A stretch of DNA of 64,000 nucleotides from JBKQHQ01 sp052148715 (GCA_052148715.1 JBKQHQ010000209.1:62001-126000), one strand, 5' to 3'; positions 16,919-24,880 are shown, counted from the stretch's first letter. The notes: generated from the sequence alone by a model not told the origin. Made by a program: numbers and translations.

Positions 16919-16956
16919 TAACCATAGACTGATACAGCCGTACCATATCCCGGGAC
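16919..16956. promoter_or_regulatory. Candidate IclR operator pair upstream of the cyclase/liv operon
   Basis: GTACCATATCCCGGGAC at 16940-16956 shares its first nine bases and 14 of 17 positions with the perfect dyad at 5214-5230. A weaker copy, TAACCATAGACTGATAC, lies at 16919-16935, with centres again 21 bp apart. The pair is 37 bp before the proposed TTG start at 16993 and only 7 bp before an in-frame ATG at 16963. Confidence 0.58.
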
Positions 16957-16992
16957 AACAACATGGGCGGCCGCCAAGGGGAGGAACGTAAT

Positions 16993-17838
16993 TTGGCGAA
17001 GAAGATTCGTGGCGTCGCATTCGAGGAAAACGCCAACAACAGCATGGGGCTGGAGTTCTACAACCTGTCCAATCGCTTCGGCTACCAGTCGCCGAACTGG
17101 CCGTATTTCGAAGACGTCAAGATCGAGCGCATCCACTACATGGCCAAGTCGGGCGTGCTGTCGCAGCGCATCACGACCAGCATGCACAACACCACCCATA
17201 TCGATGCGCCGGCACATGTCATCCAGGGCACGCCGTTCATCGACGAAGTGCCGCTGCCGCACTTCTTCGGCTCCGGCATCGTGGTGTCGATTCCGAAAAA
17301 GAAGTGGGAGCCGATCACCTACGAGGACCTGGAAAAGGCCGCCGGCAAGGTAGTGCGCCCGCGCGACGTGGTGCTCGTCAACACCGGCTGGCACAAGTTT
17401 TACGAGGACAGCGAGGACTATTTTTGCCGCGCGCCGGGCTTCGTGCCATCGGCCGGCAAGTGGTTCGTGGAGAAGAAGGTCAAGGTGGTCGGCCACGACA
17501 CCCAGGCCAATGACCATCCGCTGGCGACCGCGATCGGACCGCAGCGCAACGGGCCGCTGCATCCGCATCTGGCCGCCGAATACAAGGAATGGTCCGGCGG
17601 CCGCGACTGGAAGGACGATTTCCCCGAATGGGAGCCGGTGCATCGCATCCTGTTCAAGAACGGCATTCTCGGCATCGAGAACGTGGGCGGCGACATCGAC
17701 AAGGTGACGGGCAGGCGGTGCACGTTCGCGTATTTTCCGTGGAACTGGGATCGCGGCGACGGCTGTATCGTTCGCCTCGTCGCCATCGTCGACCCCAAAG
17801 GCGCCTACCGCATCGAGAAAGGGGAGAAATTCGCATGA
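16993..17838 (+). CDS. Cyclase family protein (kynurenine formamidase-like metal hydrolase)
   Basis: 281 residues from TTG 16993, chosen because GGGAGG lies about 7 bases upstream; ATG 16963 is in frame but has no ribosome site and abuts the candidate operator. The motif HNTTHIDAPAHV (about residues 62-73) is the H-x-G-T-H-x-D-x-P-x-H metal-binding signature of the cyclase/KynB family with the Gly replaced by Thr. Family members hydrolyse N-formylkynurenine, isatin or cyclic compounds. It is the first gene of a long operon; the cupin gene overlaps its stop codon (ATGA at 17835). Confidence 0.83.
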   Translation: MAKKIRGVAFEENANNSMGLEFYNLSNRFGYQSPNWPYFEDVKIERIHYMAKSGVLSQRITTSMHNTTHIDAPAHVIQGTPFIDEVPLPHFFGSGIVVSIPKKKWEPITYEDLEKAAGKVVRPRDVVLVNTGWHKFYEDSEDYFCRAPGFVPSAGKWFVEKKVKVVGHDTQANDHPLATAIGPQRNGPLHPHLAAEYKEWSGGRDWKDDFPEWEPVHRILFKNGILGIENVGGDIDKVTGRRCTFAYFPWNWDRGDGCIVRLVAIVDPKGAYRIEKGEKFA

Positions 17839-18173
17839 AGGTCAAACGTTTTGCCGAGGCCAAGGCCTACGACGCACCCAACCATCGCCACTTCACATCG
17901 CTGCGCCTGATCGGTCCCGAGGACGGCGCTAAAAGCTTCGTCGTCGGCTTGTCGCATTTTCTGCCGGGCGGCGGCGCCGGGCCCGACGCCTCCCCGACCG
18001 AAAAGGTCTACACGGTCCTCTCCGGCGAGCTGACCGTGATCGTCGGCGGCCAGGAAACCGTGCTGAAGGCGCATGACAGCTGCTTCATCGGCCCCAACGA
18101 AAATCGCGAGATCATCAACCGCGGCAATGATGTCGTGACCATGCTGGTTGCCGTATCCGCGCCGCCGAAGTGA
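17835..18173 (+). CDS. Single-domain cupin protein
   Basis: 112 residues, starting at ATG 17835 inside the cyclase stop codon, so translation is coupled. The beta-barrel pattern is visible: VYTVLSGELTVIVGGQE for motif 1, and SCFIGPNENREIINRGND for motif 2. The usual metal-binding histidines seem replaced: motif 1 reads PDASPTEKVYTV with only the Glu, and motif 2 has Arg where His is expected. It may be a non-metal or sugar/acid-binding cupin, or an isomerase helper for the cyclase. Exact role unknown. Confidence 0.8.
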   Translation: MKVKRFAEAKAYDAPNHRHFTSLRLIGPEDGAKSFVVGLSHFLPGGGAGPDASPTEKVYTVLSGELTVIVGGQETVLKAHDSCFIGPNENREIINRGNDVVTMLVAVSAPPK

Positions 18174-18207
18174 CGCCATGCCGCTAGCGACTGCTCCACC
18201 TATCCGG

Positions 18208-18301
18208 CGTCATGGCCGGGCTTGTCCCGGCCATCCACGGCTTCATTTGTGGTGCGTCGCTGTTAAAGACGTGGATGCCCGCGACAAGCGCGGGCATGAC
18301 G
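18208..18301. repeat. Palindromic extragenic repeat (CGTCATGGCCGGG family), copy 1
   Basis: CGTCATGGCCGGGCTTGTCC begins the left half (18208-18239), and its approximate reverse complement, ending GCGCGGGCATGACG, forms the right half (18270-18301). It separates the cupin and SDR genes inside an otherwise compact operon. A related copy is at 20253-20340. Such elements are frequent in Bradyrhizobium-like genomes (from memory). Confidence 0.75.
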
Positions 18302-18354
18302 AGCTCTGTGCGTCAATCTGAACCAATCCGCCCTATTAGTTTAGGGGTGCTCCC

Positions 18355-19158
18355 ATGTCCGAAGACTTTCTGAAAAACCCACTCGCGCTGTTCGATATCC
18401 GCGGCCAAACCGCGATCGTGACCGGCGCGTCCGGCGCCTTCGGGGCGCTCGCCGCCAAAGTATTCGCCGGCGCCGGCGCCAATGTCGTGCTCGCCGCCGG
18501 CAGGGCGGATGAGTTGAAAAAAGTCGCCGGCGAGTGCGAGCAGCTTGGCGGCAAGGTCGCGACCGTCGCGCTGCGGCCGAGCTCGGCGCAAAATTGCGAG
18601 CAGATCGTGCAGGCCGCCATCGACGCCTTCGGCCGCCTCGACATTCTGGCGGTCGGCTCGGGCAAGAACGACGTCGCCAAGATCGTAGACATGGCGCCCG
18701 AGCGCTTCCTCGACGTGATGGATGCGAACGTCACGCAGTCCTGGCTGATGGCGCGTGCGGCCGGCAAGCAGATGCTCAAGCAGGGGCACGGCGGCAAGGT
18801 GATCTTGATGTCGTCGGCGCGTGGATTGCTCGGACATCCGGCCGGCTACAGCGCCTATTGTGCGTCGAAGTCGGCCGTCGACGGAATCACCCGGGCGCTC
18901 GGCTGCGAATGGGGCGACACCGGCATCACCGTCAATGCGATCGCGCCGACCGTCTTCCGCTCGGCGCTGACGGCCTGGATGTACGAGGACACCGAGCGGG
19001 CGCGCGAGGTCCGCAAAGGGTTCATTACCCGCGTGCCCAAGGGCCGGCTGGGCGAACCGTCCGACCTCGCCGGCCCCCTGCTTTTTCTCGCCTCCAAGGC
19101 GTCGGACTTTTACACCGGCCACATTCTCTACGCCGACGGCGGCTATACGGCGGGCTGA
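18355..19158 (+). CDS. Short-chain dehydrogenase/reductase (SDR) family oxidoreductase
   Basis: 267 residues. The cofactor motif TGASGAFGALAAKVF is at about residues 22-36 (TGxxxGxG form with Ala-Phe). The catalytic Ser is in LMSSARGLLG and the catalytic YxxxK in YSAYCASKSAVDG. The C-terminal LLFLASKASDFYTGHILYADGGYTAG is the classical SDR ending. It oxidises or reduces a hydroxyl/keto group with NAD(P). The adjacent hydroxyacyl-CoA dehydrogenase gene starts two bases after its stop. Confidence 0.9.
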   Translation: MSEDFLKNPLALFDIRGQTAIVTGASGAFGALAAKVFAGAGANVVLAAGRADELKKVAGECEQLGGKVATVALRPSSAQNCEQIVQAAIDAFGRLDILAVGSGKNDVAKIVDMAPERFLDVMDANVTQSWLMARAAGKQMLKQGHGGKVILMSSARGLLGHPAGYSAYCASKSAVDGITRALGCEWGDTGITVNAIAPTVFRSALTAWMYEDTERAREVRKGFITRVPKGRLGEPSDLAGPLLFLASKASDFYTGHILYADGGYTAG

Positions 19159-19160
19159 GC

Positions 19161-20069
19161 GTGGGCAAGGCCCGCATCACTGTCATCGGCGCCGGGCTCA
19201 TGGGCCACGGCATCGCCCAGGTGTTCGCGCTCAACGGTCACGCGGTGACGATCTACGATGCGTCAGCCGCAACGCTCGCCACCGCCAAGTCGCGCATTCT
19301 CACCAATCTGACGGGTCTCGGCGACGATACGACGGCGGTCGAACGCATCACGCCGGAGGGCAACCTCGCACAGGCCGTGCGCGATGCCGACTACGTCGTC
19401 GAAGCGGCACCCGAGGACTTGGGCCTCAAGCAGCGGCTGTTTGCCGAGATCGAGAGCGCCGCGCCTACACAAGCGATCTTTGCCAGCAACACGTCAGTCA
19501 TTCCCATCACGCAGATCATGGGCGGCCTGCAGCATCGCGCCCGCGCGCTCGGAACCCATTGGTGGAACCCGCCGTTTTTGGTGCCGCTCGTGGAAGTCAT
19601 CGGCACGCAATGGACGTCGCCGCAAACGATCGCGTGGACGATGGCGCTGCACACGGCGGCCGGCAAGACGCCGGTGCACGTGAAAAAGGACGTGCCGGGT
19701 TTTGTCGGCAATCGGCTGCAGCACGCGCTATGGCGCGAGTGCATCGCGCTGGTGCAGAGCGGCATCTGCGATGCGCAGACGGTCGACACGGTGATCAAGG
19801 CAAGCTTCGGCCGGCGCCTAGCGGTACTCGGACCGCTGGAGAATGCCGATCTGGTCGGCACCGATCTGACGCTCGCCATCCATAAAACCGTGCTGCCGGA
19901 CATCGACCACACGCCCGGGCCATTGCCCTATCTTGAGAAGCTCGTTGCCGACGGCAAGCTCGGCATGAAATCCGGCGAGGGCTTTCGGAAATGGACCGCG
20001 GAAGAGCAGCAAGCGCTGCGCTCCCGCCTGCTGCAACATCTCAAACGGGGACGGACCGGAAGTAACTAA
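19161..20069 (+). CDS. 3-hydroxyacyl-CoA dehydrogenase family protein (short form)
   Basis: 302 residues from GTG 19161, two bases after the SDR stop codon. The N-terminal Rossmann motif ITVIGAGLMGHGIAQVFALNG and a following Asp in TIYDAS indicate NAD. EAAPEDLGLKQRLFAEIE and SNTSVIPITQI fit the family. The catalytic His is in GTHWWNPPFLVPLVEVIG, a form close to lambda-crystallin/gulonate dehydrogenase and hydroxybutyryl-CoA dehydrogenases. It probably oxidises a 3-hydroxy acid or its CoA ester produced by the same pathway. Confidence 0.9.
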   Translation: MGKARITVIGAGLMGHGIAQVFALNGHAVTIYDASAATLATAKSRILTNLTGLGDDTTAVERITPEGNLAQAVRDADYVVEAAPEDLGLKQRLFAEIESAAPTQAIFASNTSVIPITQIMGGLQHRARALGTHWWNPPFLVPLVEVIGTQWTSPQTIAWTMALHTAAGKTPVHVKKDVPGFVGNRLQHALWRECIALVQSGICDAQTVDTVIKASFGRRLAVLGPLENADLVGTDLTLAIHKTVLPDIDHTPGPLPYLEKLVADGKLGMKSGEGFRKWTAEEQQALRSRLLQHLKRGRTGSN

Positions 20070-20252
20070 GCGGGCCACCAAAACCCCGTTGGTGGCCGGC
20101 CAACAGCAACGCACGAACGACAAGTTCAAGCTCGTCATCAGCGAGAGCGAGACGGCGGCGGAGATTCGGTCGACGGCGAGCTGCAAACGCCTGTCCCAGC
20201 GACTCTTTGACAATCGCGAGCCGCAGTGGATATTGAGACGATAACCCCTCCC
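20070..20252 (+). other. Possible leftover coding stretch before the repeat
   Basis: A frame open from inside the end of the dehydrogenase gene to a TAA at 20242-20244 would read LVAGQQQRTNDKFKLVISES and continue for about 30 more residues from a TTG near 20090. The sequence looks protein-like but has no recognised similarity and no clear ribosome site. It may be a relic or simply an open shadow. Confidence 0.2.
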
Positions 20253-20340
20253 CGTCATGGCCGTGCGTGTCACGGCCATCCACGTCTGTTTGGCACCACC
20301 AGCAACTTGAGGATGATCCGGAACATGTCCGGCTATGACG
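20253..20340. repeat. Palindromic extragenic repeat (CGTCATGGCCGGG family), copy 2
   Basis: The left half, CGTCATGGCCGTGCGTGTCA to GGCCATCCACG (20253-20284), closely resembles copy 1 at 18208. The right half ends GTCCGGCTATGACG at 20340 and is an imperfect reverse complement. It lies 40 bp before livG, again inside the operon. Confidence 0.7.
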
Positions 20341-20379
20341 ATCCGCGGTTGCGGGTGTTTTCACGTCCATAGCGGTTCA

Positions 20380-21108
20380 ATGGCTTCCATCCTGGCGCTG
20401 GAGAAAATCTCAAAGCGGTTCGGCGCCGTGGTCGTTGCCAATGAGCTCGACCTTGCGGTGGCCGACGGGGAGGCGCTCGGCTTGATCGGACCGAACGGCG
20501 CCGGCAAGACGACCTTGTTCGGCATCGCGACTGGAACCGTGACGCCGGACGGCGGACGCGTGATCTTCAACGGCACCGATATCACCGCGCTGACGCCCGA
20601 GCGCCGCTGCCGCATGGGCATCGCCCGCTCGTTCCAAATCCCCCATCCGTTCGGCGGCATGACGGTGTTCGAAAATCTGGTCGTAGCGGCGGCCTTCGGC
20701 GGCGACCGCCGTGAGCGGGACGTCTATGGGCACTGCGCCGAGCTGCTGCAGCAATGCGGGCTGATCGACAAGGCGAACCGGCCCGCGGGCGTGCTCACGC
20801 TCATCGACCGCAAGCGGCTCGAGCTTGCGCGCGCGCTTGCAACGAGACCAAAGCTCTTGCTGCTCGACGAGGTCGCCGGCGGCCTGACCGAGCACGAATG
20901 CGCCGACCTCGTCGCCCTGATCAAAAAGGTGCGGCAGACCGGAATATCGATCATTTGGATCGAGCACGTGGTGCACGCACTCATCGCGGCGGTGGACCGG
21001 CTCGTGGTCCTGCACGGCGGCGCACTGATCGCGGAGGGCGATCCGCAGCAAGTGATCCGCGGCTCCTCGGTGCGCGAGATCTACATGGGGATCCCGGCGG
21101 ATGCCTGA
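20380..21108 (+). CDS. livG: Branched-chain amino acid-type ABC transporter ATPase LivG
   Basis: 242 residues from ATG 20380; the frame extends to 20335 but the upstream part covers the repeat. Walker A GPNGAGKTT lies at residues 37-45. The family insertion RMGIARSFQIPHPFGGMTVFENL is clear. The usual LSGGQQ signature is changed: the corresponding region reads GVLTLIDRKRLELARALA, as in many LivG paralogues. Walker B is LLLLDEVAGGLT. With LivF, LivH and LivM it forms a HAAT-type importer, which in catabolic islands often carries aromatic or carboxylic acids rather than amino acids. Confidence 0.92.
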   Translation: MASILALEKISKRFGAVVVANELDLAVADGEALGLIGPNGAGKTTLFGIATGTVTPDGGRVIFNGTDITALTPERRCRMGIARSFQIPHPFGGMTVFENLVVAAAFGGDRRERDVYGHCAELLQQCGLIDKANRPAGVLTLIDRKRLELARALATRPKLLLLDEVAGGLTEHECADLVALIKKVRQTGISIIWIEHVVHALIAAVDRLVVLHGGALIAEGDPQQVIRGSSVREIYMGIPADA

Positions 21109-21808
21109 CAATCCCCTGCTCGAGGTGCGGGCGCTCGACGCCTTCTATGGAGACTTCCAGGCCCTGTTCGACGTGTCGATGCAAGTTGCGGCGGGCCAAG
21201 TGGTGGCCGTCATCGGCGCCAACAGTGCCGGCAAGAGCACGCTCCTCAAGAGCATCGCCGGCTTGATGCGGTCGCGCCACGACGCGATTTTCTTCGACGG
21301 CGAGCCGAGCGGGGACGCGCCCGCGCATGCCATGGTCGCGCGCGGCGTTGCGCTCGTGCCGGAGGGGCGCAGGCTGTTTCGATCCCTGACTGTCGAGGAA
21401 AATCTGGTGATCGGCGGCCAGTTGCTCCGGCCCGGACCGTGGACGCTCAAGCGCATCTATGCGCTGTTTCCCGTGCTCGCCGAACGCAGGTCGCTTCCAA
21501 GCCAGGCGCTGTCCGGCGGCCAGCAACAGATGGTCGCCATCGGCCGCGCCCTGATGTCCAATCCAAAGCTCCTCCTCTGCGACGAAATCAGCCTGGGCCT
21601 GGCGCCGATCGTCGTGCGCGAGATCTACGCCCGGCTGCCGACGATCGTCGACGAGGGGCTCTCGCTCATCATCGTCGAGCAGGACATCGTCCAGGCGCTC
21701 CAGGCGGCGAATCACGTCTATTGCCTGCAGGAAGGCCGCATCGCGCTCGAAGGCGCGGCCGATGCCCTGACCCGCGAGGCGATCTCGGCGGCCTATTTCG
21801 GAGTCTAA
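21101..21808 (+). CDS. livF: Branched-chain amino acid-type ABC transporter ATPase LivF
   Basis: 235 residues, overlapping livG by 8 bases. Walker A is GANSAGKSTLL (the third position Asn-Ser replaces the usual Asn-Gly), the signature is LSGGQQQMVAIGRAL and Walker B LLLCDEISLGLAP, all typical of LivF. The LVPEGRRLFRSLTVEENL segment is a strong LivF marker. It is the second ATPase of the HAAT-family transporter. Confidence 0.93.
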   Translation: MPDNPLLEVRALDAFYGDFQALFDVSMQVAAGQVVAVIGANSAGKSTLLKSIAGLMRSRHDAIFFDGEPSGDAPAHAMVARGVALVPEGRRLFRSLTVEENLVIGGQLLRPGPWTLKRIYALFPVLAERRSLPSQALSGGQQQMVAIGRALMSNPKLLLCDEISLGLAPIVVREIYARLPTIVDEGLSLIIVEQDIVQALQAANHVYCLQEGRIALEGAADALTREAISAAYFGV

Positions 21809-21814
21809 AGCCGC

Positions 21815-22681
21815 ATGGATTGGATCAACATCATTCTCCAGGGCGTGCTCGTCGGCGGACTCTACGCCATGTTCGCCGCCGGGCTTTCGCTGATCTTCGG
21901 CGTGATGCGGCTCGTCAACATCGCGCACGGCGATCTGATCGTGCTCGCGGCCTATCTGGCGCTGATGGTGACGCAGGCGCTCGGCATCAACGCGCTCCTC
22001 TCCCTCGTCATCGTCGTGCCGCTGATGGCGCTGATCGGCTACGCGCTCCAGCGCGGGATCCTCAATCAAACGCTCGGCGAGGATTTGCTGCCGCCGCTGC
22101 TCGTGACATTCGGCCTGTCGATCATCATCCAGAACGGCCTGCTCGAGCTCTTTACCGCCGACAGCCGCAAGCTGCAGGCCGGGCCGATCGAGGTCGCGAG
22201 CATCCAGCTCGGCGGCGGCCTGGCGGTCGGCACGCTGCCGCTCCTGCAATTCGCACTGGCGGTAGCCGTGATCGGCGGCCTGCAGTTCCTGTTCTATCGC
22301 ACGGCGATCGGCCGCGCCTTCCGCGCCACCTCGGACGACCCGACGGTGGCGCAGCTCGTCGGCCTCGACAACCGCCACGTCTTTGCGCTCGCCATGGCGC
22401 TCTCGCTCGCCATCGTCGCGCTCGCCGGCGTCCTCCTCGCGGTGCGCGCCAATTTCGATCCCGCGATCGGCCCGGCGCGCCTGATCTTCGGCTTCGAGGC
22501 GGTGATCATCGGCGGGCTCGGCAGCATGTGGGGCACGCTCGCCGGCGGCATCATTCTCGGCGTGGCGCAAGCGATCGGCGCGCAGATCGATCCGGGTTGG
22601 CAGGTGCTTGCCGGACACATCGCCTTTCTGCTCATCCTCGCGTTGCGTCCCGAAGGCCTGTTCCCGAAGGTGCTGGGATGA
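21815..22681 (+). CDS. livH: Branched-chain amino acid-type ABC transporter permease LivH
   Basis: 288 residues, mostly hydrophobic. The N-terminal GVLVGGLYAMFAAGLSLIFG and LVNIAHGDL are hallmark LivH sequences, and RAFRATSDDPTVAQLVGLD is the cytoplasmic coupling loop. The C-terminal IIGGLGSMWGTLAGGIILG matches the family. Starts 6 bases after livF and is followed after 7 bases by livM. Confidence 0.94.
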   Translation: MDWINIILQGVLVGGLYAMFAAGLSLIFGVMRLVNIAHGDLIVLAAYLALMVTQALGINALLSLVIVVPLMALIGYALQRGILNQTLGEDLLPPLLVTFGLSIIIQNGLLELFTADSRKLQAGPIEVASIQLGGGLAVGTLPLLQFALAVAVIGGLQFLFYRTAIGRAFRATSDDPTVAQLVGLDNRHVFALAMALSLAIVALAGVLLAVRANFDPAIGPARLIFGFEAVIIGGLGSMWGTLAGGIILGVAQAIGAQIDPGWQVLAGHIAFLLILALRPEGLFPKVLG

Positions 22682-22688
22682 GTGAGGC

Positions 22689-23738
22689 ATGAACGCCGAC
22701 GCCTATCGCGTCGAGCACACGACGCGCTCCAGCCGCATCGGGATCGCAAGCTTTGCAACCTTGCTTGTCGTGTTGGCCGCGGCACCGTTTTGGGGTGGAC
22801 GCCAGGAGTTGCGGCTGCTGGCCGAAATCTATTCCTACGTCGCCTTGGCGAGCCTGTGGAACCTGCTCGCCGGCTACGCGGGTCTCGTCTCCGTCGGACA
22901 GCAGGCCTATGTGGGCTTCGGCGCCTATATGCTTTTCGCCCTGACGATCTTGGCCGGACTTCATCCGCTCCTGGCCATTGTGGTTGCAGGTGCCTTAGGC
23001 GCCGTCGTCTCCATCCCGGTCGCCGGCTTGCTCTTTCGCCTGCGCGGGCACTACTTCGCCATCGGCAGCTGGGTCGTGGCCGAGGTGTTTCGCCTCCTCG
23101 CCTCGCAAGTCTCGGTGCTCGGCGGCGGCTCGGGAATAAGCCTCCCGATCGATATCGTAACCTCGGTGGCATCGAGCCGGCAGAGCCGCGAGTTCCTGAT
23201 CTATTGGGTGGCGCTAGCGCTTCTGGTCGCCGTGTTGGGCGCCATCATCCTGCTGCTGCGCTCGCGCTACGGCTTGGCGCTCACCGCCATTCGCGACAAT
23301 GAGCTTGCGGCGCGCAGTACCGGCATCGACGTATTGCGCACCAAGCTGGTGGTTTACGTACTGACGGCGCTCGGCACGTCGGCACTTGGCGCGCTCATCT
23401 TCCTGCAGAAACTACGGGTATCGCCGGACACAGCGTTCAGCGTCAACGACTGGACCGCGTTCGTCATCTTCATCACCGTGATCGGCGGCATCGGCCGGGT
23501 CGAAGGCCCGATCATCGGTACGATCGTATTTTTCCTGCTGCGGCAGACCTTGGCGGACCTCGGCAGCGTCTATCTGTTGATGCTCGGCGCGGTGGCGATC
23601 GGGGTGATGCTGAAGGCGCCCAAGGGCGTTTGGGGGTTTGTGGCGGAGCGCTTCGGCTGGCAGCTCCTGCCGCTCGAGCGGCGCCTCATTGTCCCGCCGG
23701 GCGTATCCGCGGTATCGTCCGCCACGGGCGGCCGTTAG
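22689..23738 (+). CDS. livM: Branched-chain amino acid-type ABC transporter permease LivM
   Basis: 349 residues. Family sequences include LWNLLAGYAGLVSVGQQAYVGFGAY, RLRGHYFAIGSWVVAEVFRLL and ALTAIRDNELAARSTGIDV (coupling helix), ending with IGGIGRVEGPIIGT and PKGVWGFVAERFG. It completes the membrane part of the HAAT importer. No periplasmic binding-protein gene of this family occurs in the window, so its receptor must be encoded elsewhere. Confidence 0.94.
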   Translation: MNADAYRVEHTTRSSRIGIASFATLLVVLAAAPFWGGRQELRLLAEIYSYVALASLWNLLAGYAGLVSVGQQAYVGFGAYMLFALTILAGLHPLLAIVVAGALGAVVSIPVAGLLFRLRGHYFAIGSWVVAEVFRLLASQVSVLGGGSGISLPIDIVTSVASSRQSREFLIYWVALALLVAVLGAIILLLRSRYGLALTAIRDNELAARSTGIDVLRTKLVVYVLTALGTSALGALIFLQKLRVSPDTAFSVNDWTAFVIFITVIGGIGRVEGPIIGTIVFFLLRQTLADLGSVYLLMLGAVAIGVMLKAPKGVWGFVAERFGWQLLPLERRLIVPPGVSAVSSATGGR

Positions 23739-23764
23739 GACAAAAAAATCTCGGGAGGACACCA

Positions 23765-24880
23765 ATGAGCGCTCACTCGGCACCGGCGCGTTGGTCGCGG
23801 CGCTGTCCGTGTTGCACACCGCCGGCCGCATCACCACCGCTGCCGCTTAGTCGGCGCAACTTCCTCTCCGGTGGCACCGCCGCCCTGGGGCTCGGCGCGG
23901 CTGCAATTGCCGTTGGCAGTCCCGCCGTTCTCGCGCAGCCAAACGCGCGCACAAGAGCCGGCGCGCGGCGCATTGACGTGCATCACCATTTTCTGCCGTC
24001 GTTCTATTTCGAGGCCGTCGCCGCCAGCCGCACCGGCACGCGCCCACCGGATTGGAGTCCCGCCCTGTCGCTCGAGGACATGGATAAGAGCGGAACTTCA
24101 ACAGCCATTCTGTCCCTGATTCAGCCCGGAGTATGGACCGGCGATATCGAGAAATCGCGCCGCCTGGCACGCGAGTGCAACGAATACGGGGCCAGACTGG
24201 TAAGCGACCATGCCGGCCGCTTCGGCCTATGGGCCGCCATTCCGCTGCCGGACGTGGACGGGTCGCTCCGGGAGATCGAATATGCGCTCGACGTGCTCAA
24301 GGCCGACGGCATCGGCCTGATGACGAGCATCGACGGCAAGTATCTCGGCGACAAGGCTTTCGCACCCGTGCTCGATGAGCTCAACCGGCGCAAGGCGGTC
24401 GTCTACACCCATCCGCTGGCGCCGAACTGCTGCACCAACGTGGTCCCGGGCGTGTCGGCAGGAACGATCGAGTATGCGACCGACACGACCCGCACGATCG
24501 CGAGCATTCTGTTCACCGGGACGGCCGCACGCTGCCCCGACATCCGGTTCATCTTCTCGCACAGCGGCGGCACGCTGCCCTTCCTGGTCGCGCGCTTCGT
24601 CCGCCAGGCCGAGACGCAGAAATATCCTTTCCTGCCAAACGGGCCGATCCCCGAGTTGCAGAAATTCTATTACGAGATCGCCCAGGGCAACACGCCGGGA
24701 CAGCTCGCCGCCTTGTTGAAGCTCGCTCCGCTCGCGCGCCTGATGTTCGGGACCGACTACCCGTTCCGCAACGGCGCCGAGGCCGTCGACGGGATCACGA
24801 GCTACGGGTTCAATGCCGCCGATCTACAATCCATCGACCGCGATACCGCTCTCCGGCTGCTGCCGCGGCTCAAGACGTGA
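23765..24880 (+). CDS. Tat-exported amidohydrolase-family protein (ACMSD/decarboxylase-like)
   Basis: 371 residues from ATG 23765, preceded by GGGAGG in CTCGGGAGGACACC. The N-terminus contains a twin-arginine motif LSRRNFLSGG followed by a hydrophobic stretch and an AxA site near VLAQP, so export by the Tat system is likely. The mature protein is an amidohydrolase_2 TIM barrel: IDVHHHF for the first two metal His, VVYTHPLAP and FIFSHSGGTLPFLVARF for the others, and LMFGTDYPFR for the Asp. The nearest characterised relatives decarboxylate or hydrolyse carboxylic acids. It lies 26 bp after livM and is probably the last gene of the operon. Confidence 0.86.
   Translation: MSAHSAPARWSRRCPCCTPPAASPPLPLSRRNFLSGGTAALGLGAAAIAVGSPAVLAQPNARTRAGARRIDVHHHFLPSFYFEAVAASRTGTRPPDWSPALSLEDMDKSGTSTAILSLIQPGVWTGDIEKSRRLARECNEYGARLVSDHAGRFGLWAAIPLPDVDGSLREIEYALDVLKADGIGLMTSIDGKYLGDKAFAPVLDELNRRKAVVYTHPLAPNCCTNVVPGVSAGTIEYATDTTRTIASILFTGTAARCPDIRFIFSHSGGTLPFLVARFVRQAETQKYPFLPNGPIPELQKFYYEIAQGNTPGQLAALLKLAPLARLMFGTDYPFRNGAEAVDGITSYGFNAADLQSIDRDTALRLLPRLKT

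Noticed and set aside
20981..22690. 569-codon open frame antisense to livF and livH
   Set aside because: The sequence is a low-complexity charged (His/Arg/Asp-rich) translation typical of shadow frames over real genes.
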